DNA of 64,000 nucleotides from Paenibacillus wulumuqiensis (GCF_000971965.1 NZ_LAQP01000013.1:217407-281406); one strand, 5' to 3'. Positions 1 to 9,762 are shown, numbered from the stretch's first letter. Translations and numbers: made by a program. Notes: a model not told the origin generated them from the letters alone.

Positions 1-576
1 GTACAGGGTTCCGTAGAGGCTCTCAAAGGCTCTCTGGAAAAAATCGAAGTGGAAGGCGTACGCGTCAAAATTATCCACCGCGGTGTAGGTGCAATCAACG
101 AGTCCGATATTATCCTGGCCGCAGCTTCCAATGCGATCGTTATCGGCTTTAACGTACGTCCTGACGTACAGGCGAAGCAAACTTCCGAGCAGGAAAAAGT
201 AGATATCCGTCTGCATCGCGTTATCTACAGTGCAATTGAAGAGATTGAGCAGGCTATGAAAGGTATGCTCGATCCGGAATACAAAGAAGTGGTTATTGGA
301 CATGCAGAAGTCCGCAGCACATTCAAAATCAGCAGAGTTGGTACAATTGCAGGTTGTATGGTTACTTCCGGCAAAATCACCCGTTCTGCAGAGACCCGCC
401 TGATCCGTGACGGCATCGTTGTCTTTGAGGGCAAGATCGATTCCCTCAAACGTTTCAAAGATGACGCCAAAGAAGTGGCACAGGGTTACGAGTGTGGTAT
501 TACGCTGGATGGCTACAATGATCTCAAAGAAGGCGACGTTATCGAAGCCTTTATCATGGAAGCTGTAGAGCGCTAA
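1..576 (+). CDS. infB: Translation initiation factor IF-2, C-terminal part (5' end cut by window)
   Basis: The open frame runs in from the left edge and gives the last 191 residues of IF-2, the GTPase that places initiator fMet-tRNA on the 30S subunit and promotes subunit joining. The visible part has the IF-2 features [16 protein letters not shown] and IGFNVRPD (domain 3) followed by the C-terminal beta-barrel region ([26 protein letters not shown]) that binds fMet-tRNA. The GTPase domain lies outside the window. It ends 17 bases before rbfA, the usual infB-rbfA order of Bacillales. The first in-frame ATG is internal and is not the start. Confidence 0.97.
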   Translation, partial: VQGSVEALKGSLEKIEVEGVRVKIIHRGVGAINESDIILAAASNAIVIGFNVRPDVQAKQTSEQEKVDIRLHRVIYSAIEEIEQAMKGMLDPEYKEVVIGHAEVRSTFKISRVGTIAGCMVTSGKITRSAETRLIRDGIVVFEGKIDSLKRFKDDAKEVAQGYECGITLDGYNDLKEGDVIEAFIMEAVER

Positions 577-593
577 TCGCGAGGTGAAAAAGA

Positions 594-956
594 ATGGCTA
601 AGATCAGAACAGGACGAGTAGGCGAACAGATCAAAAAAGAACTGAGTCTGCTCATCCAAAATGAACTCAAAGATCCGCGTATCGGTTTTGTGACCGTTAC
701 CGGTGTAGATGTTACCAATGATCTCTCCCAGGCTGAGGTTTACCTCAGCGTACTGGGTGATGATGAACAAAAACAAGGTTCTCTGAAAGGAATCGAAAAA
801 GCATCCGGGTTCCTGCGCTCCGAAATCGGCAAGCGCATCCGGTTGCGTCATACACCGGAACTGATTTTCAAAATTGATGAGTCCATTGCCTACGGCAATC
901 GGATTGACCAGTTGATCAATCAGATCCACCGTAATGAAGATTCTTCCAAAGAGTAA
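594..956 (+). CDS. rbfA: Ribosome-binding factor A
   Basis: A 120-residue protein of normal RbfA length. RbfA is a KH-like factor that binds the 30S subunit during late 16S rRNA maturation. Family features visible are [17 protein letters not shown] at the start, [18 protein letters not shown], and the C-terminal [16 protein letters not shown]. The start has the site GAGGTGAAAAAGA just upstream. It sits between infB and nrnA with short gaps (17 bases each side), consistent with co-transcription in the nusA-infB operon. Confidence 0.97.
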   Translation: MAKIRTGRVGEQIKKELSLLIQNELKDPRIGFVTVTGVDVTNDLSQAEVYLSVLGDDEQKQGSLKGIEKASGFLRSEIGKRIRLRHTPELIFKIDESIAYGNRIDQLINQIHRNEDSSKE

Positions 957-973
957 CTTCAAAGGAGACGGCA

Positions 974-1951
974 ATGCAGACCTATGAACAAGCGCTTCTG
1001 GATGCGAAAGCATTCGTTGAGGAGCACGATGATTTTCTGGTGGTTTCGCATGTTCAGCCGGACGGAGACGCAGTCAGTTCCACTGTAGCAGTGGGCTGGC
1101 TTCTGTCTTGTCTGGGCAAAAAATTCACACTGGTCAATGAAGGTCCGATTCCGAAGCGTATGAATTACCTTACGCTATCGGACCAAATCATCAACCAGCT
1201 GTCCGATGGTGGACAACGTGAATATCAGAACATAATCTGCGTCGACTGTGCAGACTTTAAGCGTGTAGGCTTAGTAAAAGAATGGATGGCAGAATCCGCC
1301 ACTATTCTAAACATAGATCATCATCCAACCAATGACGGATTTGGCACAGTCAATGTGATCAAACCGGATGCTGCAGCTACAGCTGAAGTGCTGTATGACT
1401 GGATTAATTGCTTTGATGTCGAATGGACGAGCGAAGCGGCAGAAGCGATCTATACAGGCTTGCTGACCGATACAGGCGGTTTCCGCTATTCCAGCACTTC
1501 TCCCAAGGTAATGGAGATTGCTTCCCGGCTGCTGGAGTTGGGAGTCAATGGTCCCGAGCTGGCAGAGACATTATTGGAGGAAGTAACCCTGGCGCAGGTC
1601 AAAGTGCTGGCACTTGCCTTATCCACCCTGGAACTGACTGCTGACGGCAAGATTGCCTATGTGCACGTAACGCCTGAGCATATGATCCAATCGGGAGCCG
1701 AGAACGAGGATCTCGAAGGAATTGTTAACTTTACCCGGAATATTCAGGGCGTCGAAGTTGGCATTTTCTTCAAAGTAATCAACGCCAACGCGGTAAAAGC
1801 AAGTATGCGTTCTGCCGGTAAAGTGGATGTGGCAGCCATTGCCCAGCATTTTGACGGCGGCGGGCATATCAAAGCAGCAGGCTGCAGACTTGAAGGCAGT
1901 CTGAATGAAGTCATTGAAAAAGTAGTGCAGCGGGTGAAGGAGTCCTTATGA
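974..1951 (+). CDS. nrnA: Bifunctional oligoribonuclease / pAp phosphatase (DHH family)
   Basis: A 325-residue DHH/DHHA1 phosphoesterase. NrnA degrades short oligoribonucleotides (nanoRNA) to mononucleotides and dephosphorylates 3'-phosphoadenosine 5'-phosphate. Metal-binding motifs are visible in order: SHVQPDGDA (about residues 25-33), a DCAD motif (91-94), NIDHHP (DHH at 115-117), and the DHHA1 substrate motif GGGHIKAAGC near residue 294. AAAGGAGACGG precedes the ATG. The stop overlaps the truB start (ATGA), so translation of the two is probably coupled. Confidence 0.95.
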   Translation: MQTYEQALLDAKAFVEEHDDFLVVSHVQPDGDAVSSTVAVGWLLSCLGKKFTLVNEGPIPKRMNYLTLSDQIINQLSDGGQREYQNIICVDCADFKRVGLVKEWMAESATILNIDHHPTNDGFGTVNVIKPDAAATAEVLYDWINCFDVEWTSEAAEAIYTGLLTDTGGFRYSSTSPKVMEIASRLLELGVNGPELAETLLEEVTLAQVKVLALALSTLELTADGKIAYVHVTPEHMIQSGAENEDLEGIVNFTRNIQGVEVGIFFKVINANAVKASMRSAGKVDVAAIAQHFDGGGHIKAAGCRLEGSLNEVIEKVVQRVKESL

Positions 1952-2901
1952 ATCAGTTTGACGGAGTACTGGCGGTACACAAGCCGGCAGGATTTACTTC
2001 CCATGATGTAGTAGCCAAAGTTCGCCGTCTGGTACGGATGAAGCGTATCGGTCATACCGGTACACTTGATCCGGCCGTCACCGGCGTATTACCGCTATGT
2101 CTGGGGCGTTCTACGCGTATCGTGGAATATTTGCAGGAAATGCCCAAAGAGTATGAGGCAACGCTGCGCTTTGGCATAGCTACCGATACAGAAGATCTTA
2201 CCGGTGAGATTATCGAGCAGGTAGACGAAGTACAGCTAACCGAGGAGCAGGTGCATACGGCTTTGCAGAGCATGATCGGCACGATCTCGCAGGTGCCGCC
2301 CATGTATTCCGCTGTCAAAGTGGATGGCAAGCGTCTGTATGAGCTGGCTCGTGAAGGCAAGACTGTGGAACGCAAGGCACGGGAAGTGACCATTTACAGT
2401 CTGGAAATGACAGGCTGGAAACCGGGCACGCATCCGGAAGTCTCGTTCCGTGTGCTCTGTTCCAAAGGTACGTACATCCGTACACTATGTGTCGATGTAG
2501 GACGCGCTCTTCATGTCCCTTCTACGATGGTGGAGCTGGTGCGTACCCAGTCGGCAGGAATCCGGCTGGATCAATGTCTGACCTTTGAACAGATCGAAGC
2601 GCTTATGGAGACCGGCGAACTGGAGCAGCATCTGATCCCGGCGGATCAGGCGATGTCCGGCTTGCCTTCATTTACGGTTGATGAAGCGCTATACCGTTCG
2701 ACGCTGCAGGGTAAAAAGATTGATAAGCGTTATATCCACCCTGTGGAGGATGCTTCTGCAACTGTAACGAATCAGCAGCTGGACAAAGGCAGTATAGGCT
2801 TGTTCAAGCTGTATGGTCCGGAAGAGATATTTATCGGAATTTTCCGTGAGGATGAGCAGACTGGGCAGATTGCACCGGTAAAGGTGTTTTTGCCTGCATA
2901 G
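1948..2901 (+). CDS. truB: tRNA pseudouridine-55 synthase
   Basis: A 317-residue TruB enzyme that makes pseudouridine 55 in the T-loop of tRNAs. The N-terminal motif HKPAGFTSHDVV and the catalytic loop RIGHTGTLDPAVTGVLPL (nucleophile Asp41) are intact; the motifs YSAVKVDGKRLYELAR and CSKGTYIRTL also match the family, and a C-terminal PUA-like part follows. The start overlaps the nrnA stop by 4 bases. ribF follows after 79 bases without a clear terminator. Confidence 0.96.
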   Translation: MNQFDGVLAVHKPAGFTSHDVVAKVRRLVRMKRIGHTGTLDPAVTGVLPLCLGRSTRIVEYLQEMPKEYEATLRFGIATDTEDLTGEIIEQVDEVQLTEEQVHTALQSMIGTISQVPPMYSAVKVDGKRLYELAREGKTVERKAREVTIYSLEMTGWKPGTHPEVSFRVLCSKGTYIRTLCVDVGRALHVPSTMVELVRTQSAGIRLDQCLTFEQIEALMETGELEQHLIPADQAMSGLPSFTVDEALYRSTLQGKKIDKRYIHPVEDASATVTNQQLDKGSIGLFKLYGPEEIFIGIFREDEQTGQIAPVKVFLPA

Positions 2902-2980
2902 CCTATCCATATCTTCATGGGTTACAATACAGACAGCAGCGCTGAAATGAACTAATTGCGGAAATGCAGGTGATATCATA

Positions 2981-3919
2981 GTGAATATCGTAAGGTTATC
3001 CTATCCCTGGGCAGAGGGCGGCAGACCTCATTCGAACCATCGCCAGGTTATGGCTATTGGTCAGTTTGACGGGCTGCATCTTGGACATACGAGTGTGATT
3101 GAGCACGGAATCCGTCTGGCCAGAAGCCTTGGCATAGCAGCCTCGGTAATGACTTTCAATCCGAATCCCAAGGAAATTCTGGGCAAGGGAGATTATGAAG
3201 GTTATCTGACGCCGCTGTCCATCAAGGAAGAGATTTTACGTAACATGGGTGTGGATACACTGTATGTTGCTCAATTCAATCATGCTTTCTCGACGGTAAC
3301 GCCGGAGCAGTTCTACTATGAAATGCTGCGTCCTCTACAGGTGCATACGGCAGTGGTAGGATTCGACTTCCATTTTGGACATAAGGGAGCAGGCAATCCG
3401 GAGCTTCTCCGGGAGCTAGGACAGGAATCCCTGCAGGTGGACACCGTGCCTGCTTTTCAGCTGGAAGGAACCAAAGTCAGCAGTACAGCGATCCGCCGCG
3501 CACTGCGTGAAGGTGATGCAGCCACAGCAGCCCGTCTGCTCGGTCGTCCCTATCAGATCCGCGGCAAAGTAATCGATGGCGACAAGCGGGGCCGTACGAT
3601 CGGTTTCCCGACGGCCAATCTGGAGCTCAATGAGAAATATGTAGTGCCCAAATCCGGGGTCTATGCGGTACGGGTAATGGCAGAAGGAGCTTGGCGTATC
3701 GGTGTAATGAATATTGGCTACAAGCCTACCTTCCAGACCGGAGAGACGCGTCCCAGCTTTGAAGCGCATATTTTTGATTACCAGGGAGATCTCTATGGTC
3801 AGCAGCTGGCCGTAGAATTGATCGATTATATTCGTCCGGAGCAGAAGTTCGGATCGATTGATGAACTGGTCGCCCAGATCGGACGCGATGCCGAAGAGGC
3901 GAGAAAACGGCTGGTCTGA
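2981..3919 (+). CDS. ribF: Bifunctional riboflavin kinase / FAD synthetase
   Basis: A 312-residue enzyme that converts riboflavin to FMN and FMN to FAD. The N-terminal adenylyltransferase domain shows GQFDGLHLGH (27-36) and KVSSTAIRRAL (about 165-175). The C-terminal flavokinase domain shows GRTIGFPTANL (204-214), with the PTAN motif that binds ATP and Mg. The start is GTG at 2981, preceded by GCAGGTGATATCATA; no ATG is better placed. The order truB-ribF-rpsO-pnp is standard for Bacillales. Confidence 0.95.
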   Translation: MNIVRLSYPWAEGGRPHSNHRQVMAIGQFDGLHLGHTSVIEHGIRLARSLGIAASVMTFNPNPKEILGKGDYEGYLTPLSIKEEILRNMGVDTLYVAQFNHAFSTVTPEQFYYEMLRPLQVHTAVVGFDFHFGHKGAGNPELLRELGQESLQVDTVPAFQLEGTKVSSTAIRRALREGDAATAARLLGRPYQIRGKVIDGDKRGRTIGFPTANLELNEKYVVPKSGVYAVRVMAEGAWRIGVMNIGYKPTFQTGETRPSFEAHIFDYQGDLYGQQLAVELIDYIRPEQKFGSIDELVAQIGRDAEEARKRLV

Positions 3920-3958
3920 CACCTTGCCGGACACCTGCAATAAATTTGCAGTACAACA

Positions 3959-3988
3959 TTGATATTCATGATCAGGTTGTGCTATACT
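3959..3988 (+). promoter_or_regulatory. Predicted sigma-A promoter for rpsO
   Basis: -35 TTGATA (3959-3964) and -10 TATACT (3983-3988), 18-base spacer, in the ribF-rpsO gap. It would start transcription near 3995, giving a leader of about 110 nt. Confidence 0.55.
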
Positions 3989-3994
3989 GGTTAA

Positions 3995-4090
3995 CGTTGC
4001 TGTTTCAAGTAAACAGTCAACACAACCTTAGCTTGGTTACTCGAGTCTCACCGCCGATAACGAGGCTAATGGCGATTATTATGAAAATTC
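3995..4090 (+). promoter_or_regulatory. Structured rpsO leader, possible S15 autoregulatory site
   Basis: The leader can form a CTGTTT/AAACAG hairpin, then TTAGC and CTCG (upstream) pairing with CGAGGCTAA, around an inner CGCC/GGCG stem. A multi-stem fold just before the ribosome site of rpsO is what S15-binding leaders look like in other bacteria. The pairing was read by eye; S15 binding is inference. Confidence 0.35.
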
Positions 4091-4106
4091 TAAGGAGGTG
4101 AATAGG

Positions 4107-4376
4107 ATGGCATTAACTCAAGAACGTAAACAACAGCTGATCGAAGAGTACAGAACTCATGAGTCCGATACAGGATCTCCAGAGGTACAAGTCGCTATCC
4201 TGACTGAAAACATCGTTAACCTGCAGGATCATTTCCGCAGCCACAAAAAGGATCATCATTCCCGTCGTGGTCTTCTGAAAATGGTAGGTCAACGTCGTAA
4301 GCTTCTGGCTTACCTCAAGAAAACCGATGTTAGACGTTACAGTGCGCTGATCGAAAGACTCGGCCTGCGTCGCTAA
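4107..4376 (+). CDS. rpsO: 30S ribosomal protein S15
   Basis: An 89-residue protein, exactly the usual S15 length. S15 binds 16S rRNA at the central three-way junction early in 30S assembly. Visible family sequence includes [28 protein letters not shown] in outline, then [12 protein letters not shown] and [14 protein letters not shown]. The ATG at 4107 is preferred because AAGGAGGTG (4092-4100) lies 6 bases upstream; the upstream in-frame GTG is part of that ribosome site. A terminator hairpin follows before pnp. Confidence 0.97.
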   Translation: MALTQERKQQLIEEYRTHESDTGSPEVQVAILTENIVNLQDHFRSHKKDHHSRRGLLKMVGQRRKLLAYLKKTDVRRYSALIERLGLRR

Positions 4377-4391
4377 AACTAAAGCAATTCC

Positions 4392-4457
4392 AAAGCAGCC
4401 TGGTTGTTCAGCCGTATGGTCTTTTCGGAGCCAACGGCAACGGCCGGGTTGCTTTTT
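4392..4457 (+). terminator. Terminator or attenuator between rpsO and pnp
   Basis: AAAGCAGCCTGG (4392-4403) can pair with CCGGGTTGCTTT (4444-4455), with an inner GC-rich arm, followed by Ts. It could end the rpsO transcript or partly attenuate read-through to pnp. Confidence 0.65.
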
Positions 4458-4553
4458 GTAAGTACACATATTTTAGATTACTGATTATCATTTCCGGCAG
4501 GAATTGGGATTTGATTATAGAATAGTGATGATGACCTAAAAAGGAGGAATTTC

Positions 4554-6662
4554 ATGGAACAGCGAGTTGAAATGCAGCTCGGAGGCAGAACTCTGACACT
4601 GGAAACGGGCCGTTTGGCTAAACAGGCAAATGGAGCCGTAATGGTACGCTACGGAGACACCGCAGTGCTTTGTACAGTAACAGCCTCCTCTGAACCCAAA
4701 GATCTGGACTTTTTCCCGTTAACTGTAAACTACGAGGAAAAATTGTACGCTGTAGGTAAGATTCCAGGTGGATTCATCAAACGTGAAGGCAGACCAAGCG
4801 AGAAAGCCATTCTGGCGAGCCGTCTGACTGACCGTCCGATTCGTCCATTGTTCCCGGAGGGCTTCCGTAACGATGTACAGGTAGCCAACTACGTAATGAG
4901 CGTAGAGCAGGATTGCGAGCCTCAGATCGCTGCAATGATCGGTACTTCCGCAGCGCTCAGCATTTCGGATGTTCCGTTTGACGGACCGATTGGCGGCGTA
5001 GCTGTAGGTCGTGTGGATGGCGAATTCGTCGTTAATCCTACACAGGCACAGCAGGAAGTAAGCGAAATGTACCTGGTTGTTGCCGGTACCAAAGATGCGA
5101 TCATGATGGTAGAAGCGGAAGCCAACGAGCTGCCGGAAGATATCATGCTGGAAGCAATCATGTTTGGTCATAATGAGATCCAAAATATCATTGCAACGAT
5201 CGAGGAACTGGTAAAAGCTGTCGGCAAACCGAAAATGGCAGTGAAACTGCATACGGTAGACAGCGACGTAAATGCAGCTGTGCGTGAATTCGCATCTGCA
5301 CGTCTGGTCGATGCGCTGAAAATCGCTGAAAAACAGGCACGTCAGGAAGCAATCGACAAAGTAAATGACGAAGCAGTTGCTCACTTTGAAGAGCAATATG
5401 CCGAAACACCGGATCTGATGGACGATGTCAAAGAAGTTCTTCATGATATTGTCAAAGAAGAAGTTCGTCGTCTGATCACTCATGACAAAGTACGTCCGGA
5501 TGGACGTCGTCTGGAAGAGATTCGCCCGATCGAATGTGATGTAAAAATGCTGCCTAGAACGCACGGTTCAGGTCTGTTTACACGTGGACAGACACAGGTA
5601 CTGAGCATTTGTACATTGGGTGCACTTGGTGATGTACAGATTCTGGACGGTATTGCACCGGAAGAATCCAAGCGTTTCATGCATCATTACAATTTTCCGC
5701 CATTCAGCGTAGGGGAAGCACGTCCACTGCGTCCACCAGGCCGCCGCGAAATCGGTCACGGTGCACTGGGTGAGCGCGCATTGTCCAAAGTAATTCCTTC
5801 CGAGAAGGAATTCCCGTACACGATTCGTGTCGTATCCGAAGTTCTGGAATCCAATGGTTCTACATCCCAGGCAAGTATCTGTGCAAGCACACTGGCGATG
5901 ATGGATGCAGGTGTGCCGATCAAAGCGCCGGTAGCCGGTATTGCCATGGGTCTGATCAAGGATCAGGATCATGTATCGATTCTGAGCGATATTCAGGGGA
6001 TGGAAGATCACCTCGGCGATATGGACTTCAAAGTAGCCGGTACGGCTGAAGGCGTTACTGCCATTCAGATGGATATCAAAATCAACGGTATCGACCGTGC
6101 GATTCTGTCCGAAGCACTGTCCCAGGCTCGTGAAGGACGTCTGCATATCCTCGGCAAAATGAATGAAATCATGGATAAGCCAAGAACAAGCCTGTCCGCT
6201 TATGCTCCGAAAATCGTTATCATTAATATTAACCCGGATAAGATCCGTGATGTTATTGGACCCGGCGGCAAAATCATCAACAAAATCATTGATGAAACCG
6301 GCGTGAAAATTGATATCGAGCAGGATGGTCGCGTCTTTATCGGTTCTTCCGATGAGGAAATGATCCAGAAAGCACAAACCATGATCGAAAATCTGGTTCG
6401 TGAAGTGAAAGTCGGCGAGACCTATCTGGGCAAAGTAAAACGAATCGAGAAATTTGGCGCATTCGTGGAAATCCTGCCGGGTAAAGATGGTCTGGTACAC
6501 ATTTCTCAGCTCTCTACAGAGCGCGTAGCCAAGGTGGAAGACGTTATAGCCATTGGAGATATGATTACCGTTAAAGTTACGGAAATCGATAACCAGGGCC
6601 GTGTGAACCTGTCACGTAAAGTACTGCTAACAGCAGACGCGTCTGAAAAATCCAATTCCTGA
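4554..6662 (+). CDS. pnp: Polynucleotide phosphorylase
   Basis: A 702-residue 3'-5' phosphorolytic exoribonuclease, a core enzyme of mRNA turnover. Two RNase PH domains are visible (for example [20 protein letters not shown] and [17 protein letters not shown]), then a KH domain with GPGGK at about residue 568 and a C-terminal S1 domain from about 620 ([31 protein letters not shown]). Length and domain order are complete. AAAAAGGAGGAATTTC precedes the ATG. A terminator follows at 6703. Confidence 0.97.
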   Translation: MEQRVEMQLGGRTLTLETGRLAKQANGAVMVRYGDTAVLCTVTASSEPKDLDFFPLTVNYEEKLYAVGKIPGGFIKREGRPSEKAILASRLTDRPIRPLFPEGFRNDVQVANYVMSVEQDCEPQIAAMIGTSAALSISDVPFDGPIGGVAVGRVDGEFVVNPTQAQQEVSEMYLVVAGTKDAIMMVEAEANELPEDIMLEAIMFGHNEIQNIIATIEELVKAVGKPKMAVKLHTVDSDVNAAVREFASARLVDALKIAEKQARQEAIDKVNDEAVAHFEEQYAETPDLMDDVKEVLHDIVKEEVRRLITHDKVRPDGRRLEEIRPIECDVKMLPRTHGSGLFTRGQTQVLSICTLGALGDVQILDGIAPEESKRFMHHYNFPPFSVGEARPLRPPGRREIGHGALGERALSKVIPSEKEFPYTIRVVSEVLESNGSTSQASICASTLAMMDAGVPIKAPVAGIAMGLIKDQDHVSILSDIQGMEDHLGDMDFKVAGTAEGVTAIQMDIKINGIDRAILSEALSQAREGRLHILGKMNEIMDKPRTSLSAYAPKIVIININPDKIRDVIGPGGKIINKIIDETGVKIDIEQDGRVFIGSSDEEMIQKAQTMIENLVREVKVGETYLGKVKRIEKFGAFVEILPGKDGLVHISQLSTERVAKVEDVIAIGDMITVKVTEIDNQGRVNLSRKVLLTADASEKSNS

Positions 6663-6702
6663 TTTGTTCTTTATTCCAATCGCATCTGAATAGTATTAAC
6701 CA

Positions 6703-6734
6703 AAAGAGTCAGAATTTCTTCTGTCTCTTTTTTT
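6703..6734 (+). terminator. Intrinsic terminator after pnp
   Basis: AAGAGTCAGAA / TTCTGTCTCTT hairpin (TTTC loop) followed by a run of seven Ts. Confidence 0.8.
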
Positions 6735-6807
6735 CATTCCATCGTGTTGAGTCAACACTCATATTCTGTTAGGATAGGAATGCATTTATGAAACGGGAGG
6801 TCCGCCT

Positions 6808-8061
6808 ATGGAACGGGTACAACTGAACAATGGTCTTCGAATCGTTATGGAAAAAATGCCTACCTTCCGTTCTGTCACATTTGGTATCTGGATCAAAACC
6901 GGATCACGCAATGAAAGTCTGGTGACGAATGGAATTTCGCATTTTATTGAACATATGCTGTTCAAAGGCACCAAGCGTTATGACGCTAAACGGATTGCCG
7001 AAATTTTTGATGGTATTGGCGGCAACGTAAACGCCTTTACGAGCAAGGAATATACTTGTTTTTATGCCAAAGTGCTGGATGAACATCTGGAGATTGCCTT
7101 GGATATTTTATCCGATATGTTTTTCTATTCCCTGCTGGATCCGAATGAACTGGCCAAGGAGAAAAATGTCATTCTGGAGGAAATCTCCATGTATGAAGAT
7201 GACCCGGATGATCTTGTGCATGATCTGGTCACCATGGCTTCCTATGGTAATCATCCGCTGGCCTATCCGATCCTCGGTACCGAAGATCGCCTGAAGCCGA
7301 TGGGACCGGATCAGCTGCGTCTGTTTATGAAGGATCGTTATACGATAGAAAATACGGTAATCAGTATTGCCGGCAATATTGACGATAGTGTCGTGCCACT
7401 GCTGGACAAGTATTTTGGTGACTTTGATGTGCATGGTCCGGAACCGATCGTAACGGCACCGGTGTTCAAAGGCGATGTTATTTTCCGCAAGAAAAAAACG
7501 GAGCAAAATCACATCTGCATGAACTTCCCGGGTGGTAAAATAGATGATCCGAGATACTATGCGATGGTATTGCTCAACAATGCGCTTGGTGGAGGCATGA
7601 GCTCCCGACTTTTCCAGGAAATTCGTGAAAAGCGCGGACTCGCTTACTCCGTATATTCCTATTATACGGCGCATGCAGACAGCGGTTTGTTTACCATTTA
7701 TGCAGGAACCGCACCAAAGCAGACAGGCGATGTGTTTGAACTGACCCATGCGTTGCTGCAGGATCTCAAGCAGAACGGGCTCACTGCAGAAGAGCTGGAG
7801 CAGGGCAAGCAGCAGCTCAAAGGCAGCCTGATCCTCAGTCTGGAAAGCACAAGCAGCATTATGAACCGTCTCGGCAAAAACGAAATTATGCTGCGCAAGC
7901 ATAATACGGTTGATGAGACCATCCAATATATCGAAGAAGTGACGATGGAAGATATCCGTTCGGTCATTGACGATATGTTCGCTGAACCGTATGCTCTGGC
8001 AATGGTTGGCGGATCGGATAAAAGCATTGCACATGTAAGGAGAGATGAACTTGTCCATTAA
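6808..8061 (+). CDS. M16 family zinc metalloprotease (YmxG/MlpA-type)
   Basis: A 417-residue M16 (pitrilysin/mitochondrial-processing-like) peptidase. The inverted zinc motif HFIEH (residues 45-49) and the downstream acidic segment [16 protein letters not shown], which supplies the third ligand, are intact. The second half has the inactive repeat ([22 protein letters not shown]). The position after pnp matches B. subtilis ymxG (mlpA). Unlike B. subtilis, no polysaccharide deacetylase (ylxY) lies between pnp and this gene. GGGAGGTCCGCCT precedes the ATG. Its substrate is unknown. Confidence 0.9.
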   Translation: MERVQLNNGLRIVMEKMPTFRSVTFGIWIKTGSRNESLVTNGISHFIEHMLFKGTKRYDAKRIAEIFDGIGGNVNAFTSKEYTCFYAKVLDEHLEIALDILSDMFFYSLLDPNELAKEKNVILEEISMYEDDPDDLVHDLVTMASYGNHPLAYPILGTEDRLKPMGPDQLRLFMKDRYTIENTVISIAGNIDDSVVPLLDKYFGDFDVHGPEPIVTAPVFKGDVIFRKKKTEQNHICMNFPGGKIDDPRYYAMVLLNNALGGGMSSRLFQEIREKRGLAYSVYSYYTAHADSGLFTIYAGTAPKQTGDVFELTHALLQDLKQNGLTAEELEQGKQQLKGSLILSLESTSSIMNRLGKNEIMLRKHNTVDETIQYIEEVTMEDIRSVIDDMFAEPYALAMVGGSDKSIAHVRRDELVH

Positions 8062-8500
8062 GGTAGAAATCAAGACCCTCCCTGGAAGCGAAGGACTGGA
8101 ACTTCCACGGAGAATGTCGGAACTGGCTTCCGGTTATGATCTGTATGCATCGGTGACCGAACCGATGACACTGGAGCCTGGAAGCCGTGCGCTGGTACCA
8201 ACAGGCATCGCCCTGGCCATGCCAGCCGGTCTGGAAGCACAGATTCGTCCTCGCAGCGGACTGGCATACAAGCACGGCATTACCTGTCTGAACACACCGG
8301 GCACGATCGATGCGGATTATCGCGGCGAGATCAAGGTACTGCTCATTAATCTGGGGCAGGAACCTTTTGTGATCAACCGTGGTGAACGAGTGGCACAGAT
8401 GGTATTCCAGACTGTGCCGGATACCGATCTGATTCAGGTTGAAGAATTATCAGAGACGGTGCGTGGAGCAGGTGGATTCGGACACACAGGAACGAAGTAA
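8051..8500 (+). CDS. dut: dUTP diphosphatase
   Basis: A 149-residue trimeric-type dUTPase that hydrolyses dUTP to dUMP, limiting uracil in DNA and feeding dTMP synthesis. The five conserved motifs are present: GYDLYA (28-33), [34 protein letters not shown], and the C-terminal [11 protein letters not shown] prefer the TTG at 8051, 8 bases after AAGGAG (8037-8042); the ATG at 8045 leaves only 2 bases. The gene overlaps the M16 peptidase by 11 bases, so translation is probably coupled. The usual ymxH and dipicolinate synthase genes do not follow it. Confidence 0.94.
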   Translation: MSIKVEIKTLPGSEGLELPRRMSELASGYDLYASVTEPMTLEPGSRALVPTGIALAMPAGLEAQIRPRSGLAYKHGITCLNTPGTIDADYRGEIKVLLINLGQEPFVINRGERVAQMVFQTVPDTDLIQVEELSETVRGAGGFGHTGTK

Positions 8501-8535
8501 TACTTTATTGTGTTAAATTCATTTTTGCGAAACAG

Positions 8536-8564
8536 TTGAAAGATATAACAGGGAATGATATCAT
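8536..8564 (+). promoter_or_regulatory. Predicted promoter for asd-dapG-dapA
   Basis: -35 TTGAAA (8536-8541) and -10 TATCAT (8559-8564) with a 17-base spacer. A start near 8571 would place the structured element at 8599-8686 at the head of the operon mRNA. Confidence 0.5.
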
Positions 8565-8598
8565 TTCTACAATTATTGCAGGATACTGAAATTATATT

Positions 8599-8686
8599 CC
8601 GGCGCAAGCCGGCCAGGGTCTGCGGTGGTCTGTATAAGGGCCGCCGTTTGTGTCTTTGATCAGGTCTTGTTGTACATAGACCCTGG
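8599..8686 (+). promoter_or_regulatory. Structured 5' leader RNA of asd, candidate riboswitch-like element
   Basis: A perfect CCGGC-GCAA-GCCGG hairpin with a GNRA tetraloop (8599-8612) is followed at once by CCAGGGTCT (8613-8621), which pairs perfectly with AGACCCTGG (8678-8686). Inside this closing stem, GCGGTGGTC and GGCCGCCGT form a second stem. CAGGTCT (8661-8667) can instead pair with the AGACC.CTG segment at 8678-8686, and the CCCT there can also pair with AGGG of the asd ribosome site. The element is not the lysine (L-box) riboswitch, which is about twice as long. The pairings are seen in sequence; regulation is inference. Confidence 0.5.
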
Positions 8687-8712
8687 AATACCAAAGGGGA
8701 GAGAGATGCTAG

Positions 8713-9762
8713 ATGTCTAATCAATTCTTTAATGTGGCTGTCGTTGGTGCGACAGGAGCAGTAGGACAACAAATCGTAAGATTGCTTGAAGAGCGGGATT
8801 TCCCGGTGAAGACACTGAAGCTGCTGTCTTCCGCGCGTTCTGCCGGTAAAAAGGTAACTTTTAAAGGCCAGGAAGTAACTGTGGAAGAAGCGACCCCGGA
8901 CAGCTTTGCAGGGATCGATATCGCCCTGTTCAGTGCGGGTGGTGACATTAGTAAGGCACTGGCACCACATGCTGTACGTCATGGTGCAGTATGTATCGAC
9001 AATACCAATGCCTACCGTATGGACCCGGATACCCCTCTGATCGTGCCGGAAGTCAATGCAGATCGCATCGCCGACCACAAGGGAATTATCGCTAATCCGA
9101 ACTGTTCCACCATTCAGATGGTAGCTGCTCTGAAGCCGCTTTATGACCGCTATGGAATCGAACGCATTATTGCATCCACCTATCAGGCGGTATCCGGAGC
9201 AGGCAATCAGGCGATTGAAGAATTGAAGCGTCAAAGCAAATCTATACTGGATAATGAAACTGTCGAACCGGATATTCTGCCAGTCGGTTCACTACCGGTC
9301 AAGCATCAGATTGCTTTCAATGCCATCCCGCAGATTGATAAATTTCAGGACAACGGCTATACACTGGAAGAAATGAAAATGGTACGGGAAACGAAGAAGA
9401 TCATGGAGGACGAATCGATCAAAGTCACAACGACATGCGTACGCATTCCCGTTGTTTATGGTCATTCCGAGTCCGTCTATGTGGAACTCAAGCAGGACTT
9501 TGATCTGGACGAAGTGAAACAGCTTCTTCAGAATGCGCCGGGAGTGACTCTTGTTGACGATCCATCTAACCAGGCTTACCCTCTGGCCACCGAAGCAGCC
9601 GGCAAAAACGACGTATTCGTCGGCCGCCTGCGTCGTGATCTGGGAGATGAGCGTGGTCTAAACATGTGGATCGTCTCGGATAATCTTCTCAAAGGTGCAG
9701 CATGGAACGCTGTGCAAATCGCCGAGATCATTGCAGCAAAAACAGCAGCAGTTAGCAGCTAA
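8713..9762 (+). CDS. asd: Aspartate-semialdehyde dehydrogenase
   Basis: A 349-residue NADPH enzyme that reduces aspartyl-4-phosphate to aspartate semialdehyde, the branch metabolite for diaminopimelate, lysine, threonine and methionine. It has the N-terminal nucleotide motif GATGAVG (12-18) and the catalytic cysteine in NPNCSTIQM (Cys131); the motif YQAVSGAGNQAI is also typical. AAAGGGGAGAGAG precedes the ATG. It heads an operon with dapG (18-base gap) and dapA. In B. subtilis this operon begins with the dipicolinate synthase genes; here asd comes first. Confidence 0.96.
   Translation: MSNQFFNVAVVGATGAVGQQIVRLLEERDFPVKTLKLLSSARSAGKKVTFKGQEVTVEEATPDSFAGIDIALFSAGGDISKALAPHAVRHGAVCIDNTNAYRMDPDTPLIVPEVNADRIADHKGIIANPNCSTIQMVAALKPLYDRYGIERIIASTYQAVSGAGNQAIEELKRQSKSILDNETVEPDILPVGSLPVKHQIAFNAIPQIDKFQDNGYTLEEMKMVRETKKIMEDESIKVTTTCVRIPVVYGHSESVYVELKQDFDLDEVKQLLQNAPGVTLVDDPSNQAYPLATEAAGKNDVFVGRLRRDLGDERGLNMWIVSDNLLKGAAWNAVQIAEIIAAKTAAVSS

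Noticed and set aside
4719..6500. Long minus-strand frames (281 and 310 codons) inside pnp
   Set aside because: They are antisense to a complete PNPase, are rich in Cys/His/Phe and have no ribosome site or family match; they are shadows of the coding bias.
8570..8712. Lysine (L-box) riboswitch upstream of asd
   Set aside because: The leader is too short and lacks the lysine riboswitch core; reported instead as an unclassified structured element.
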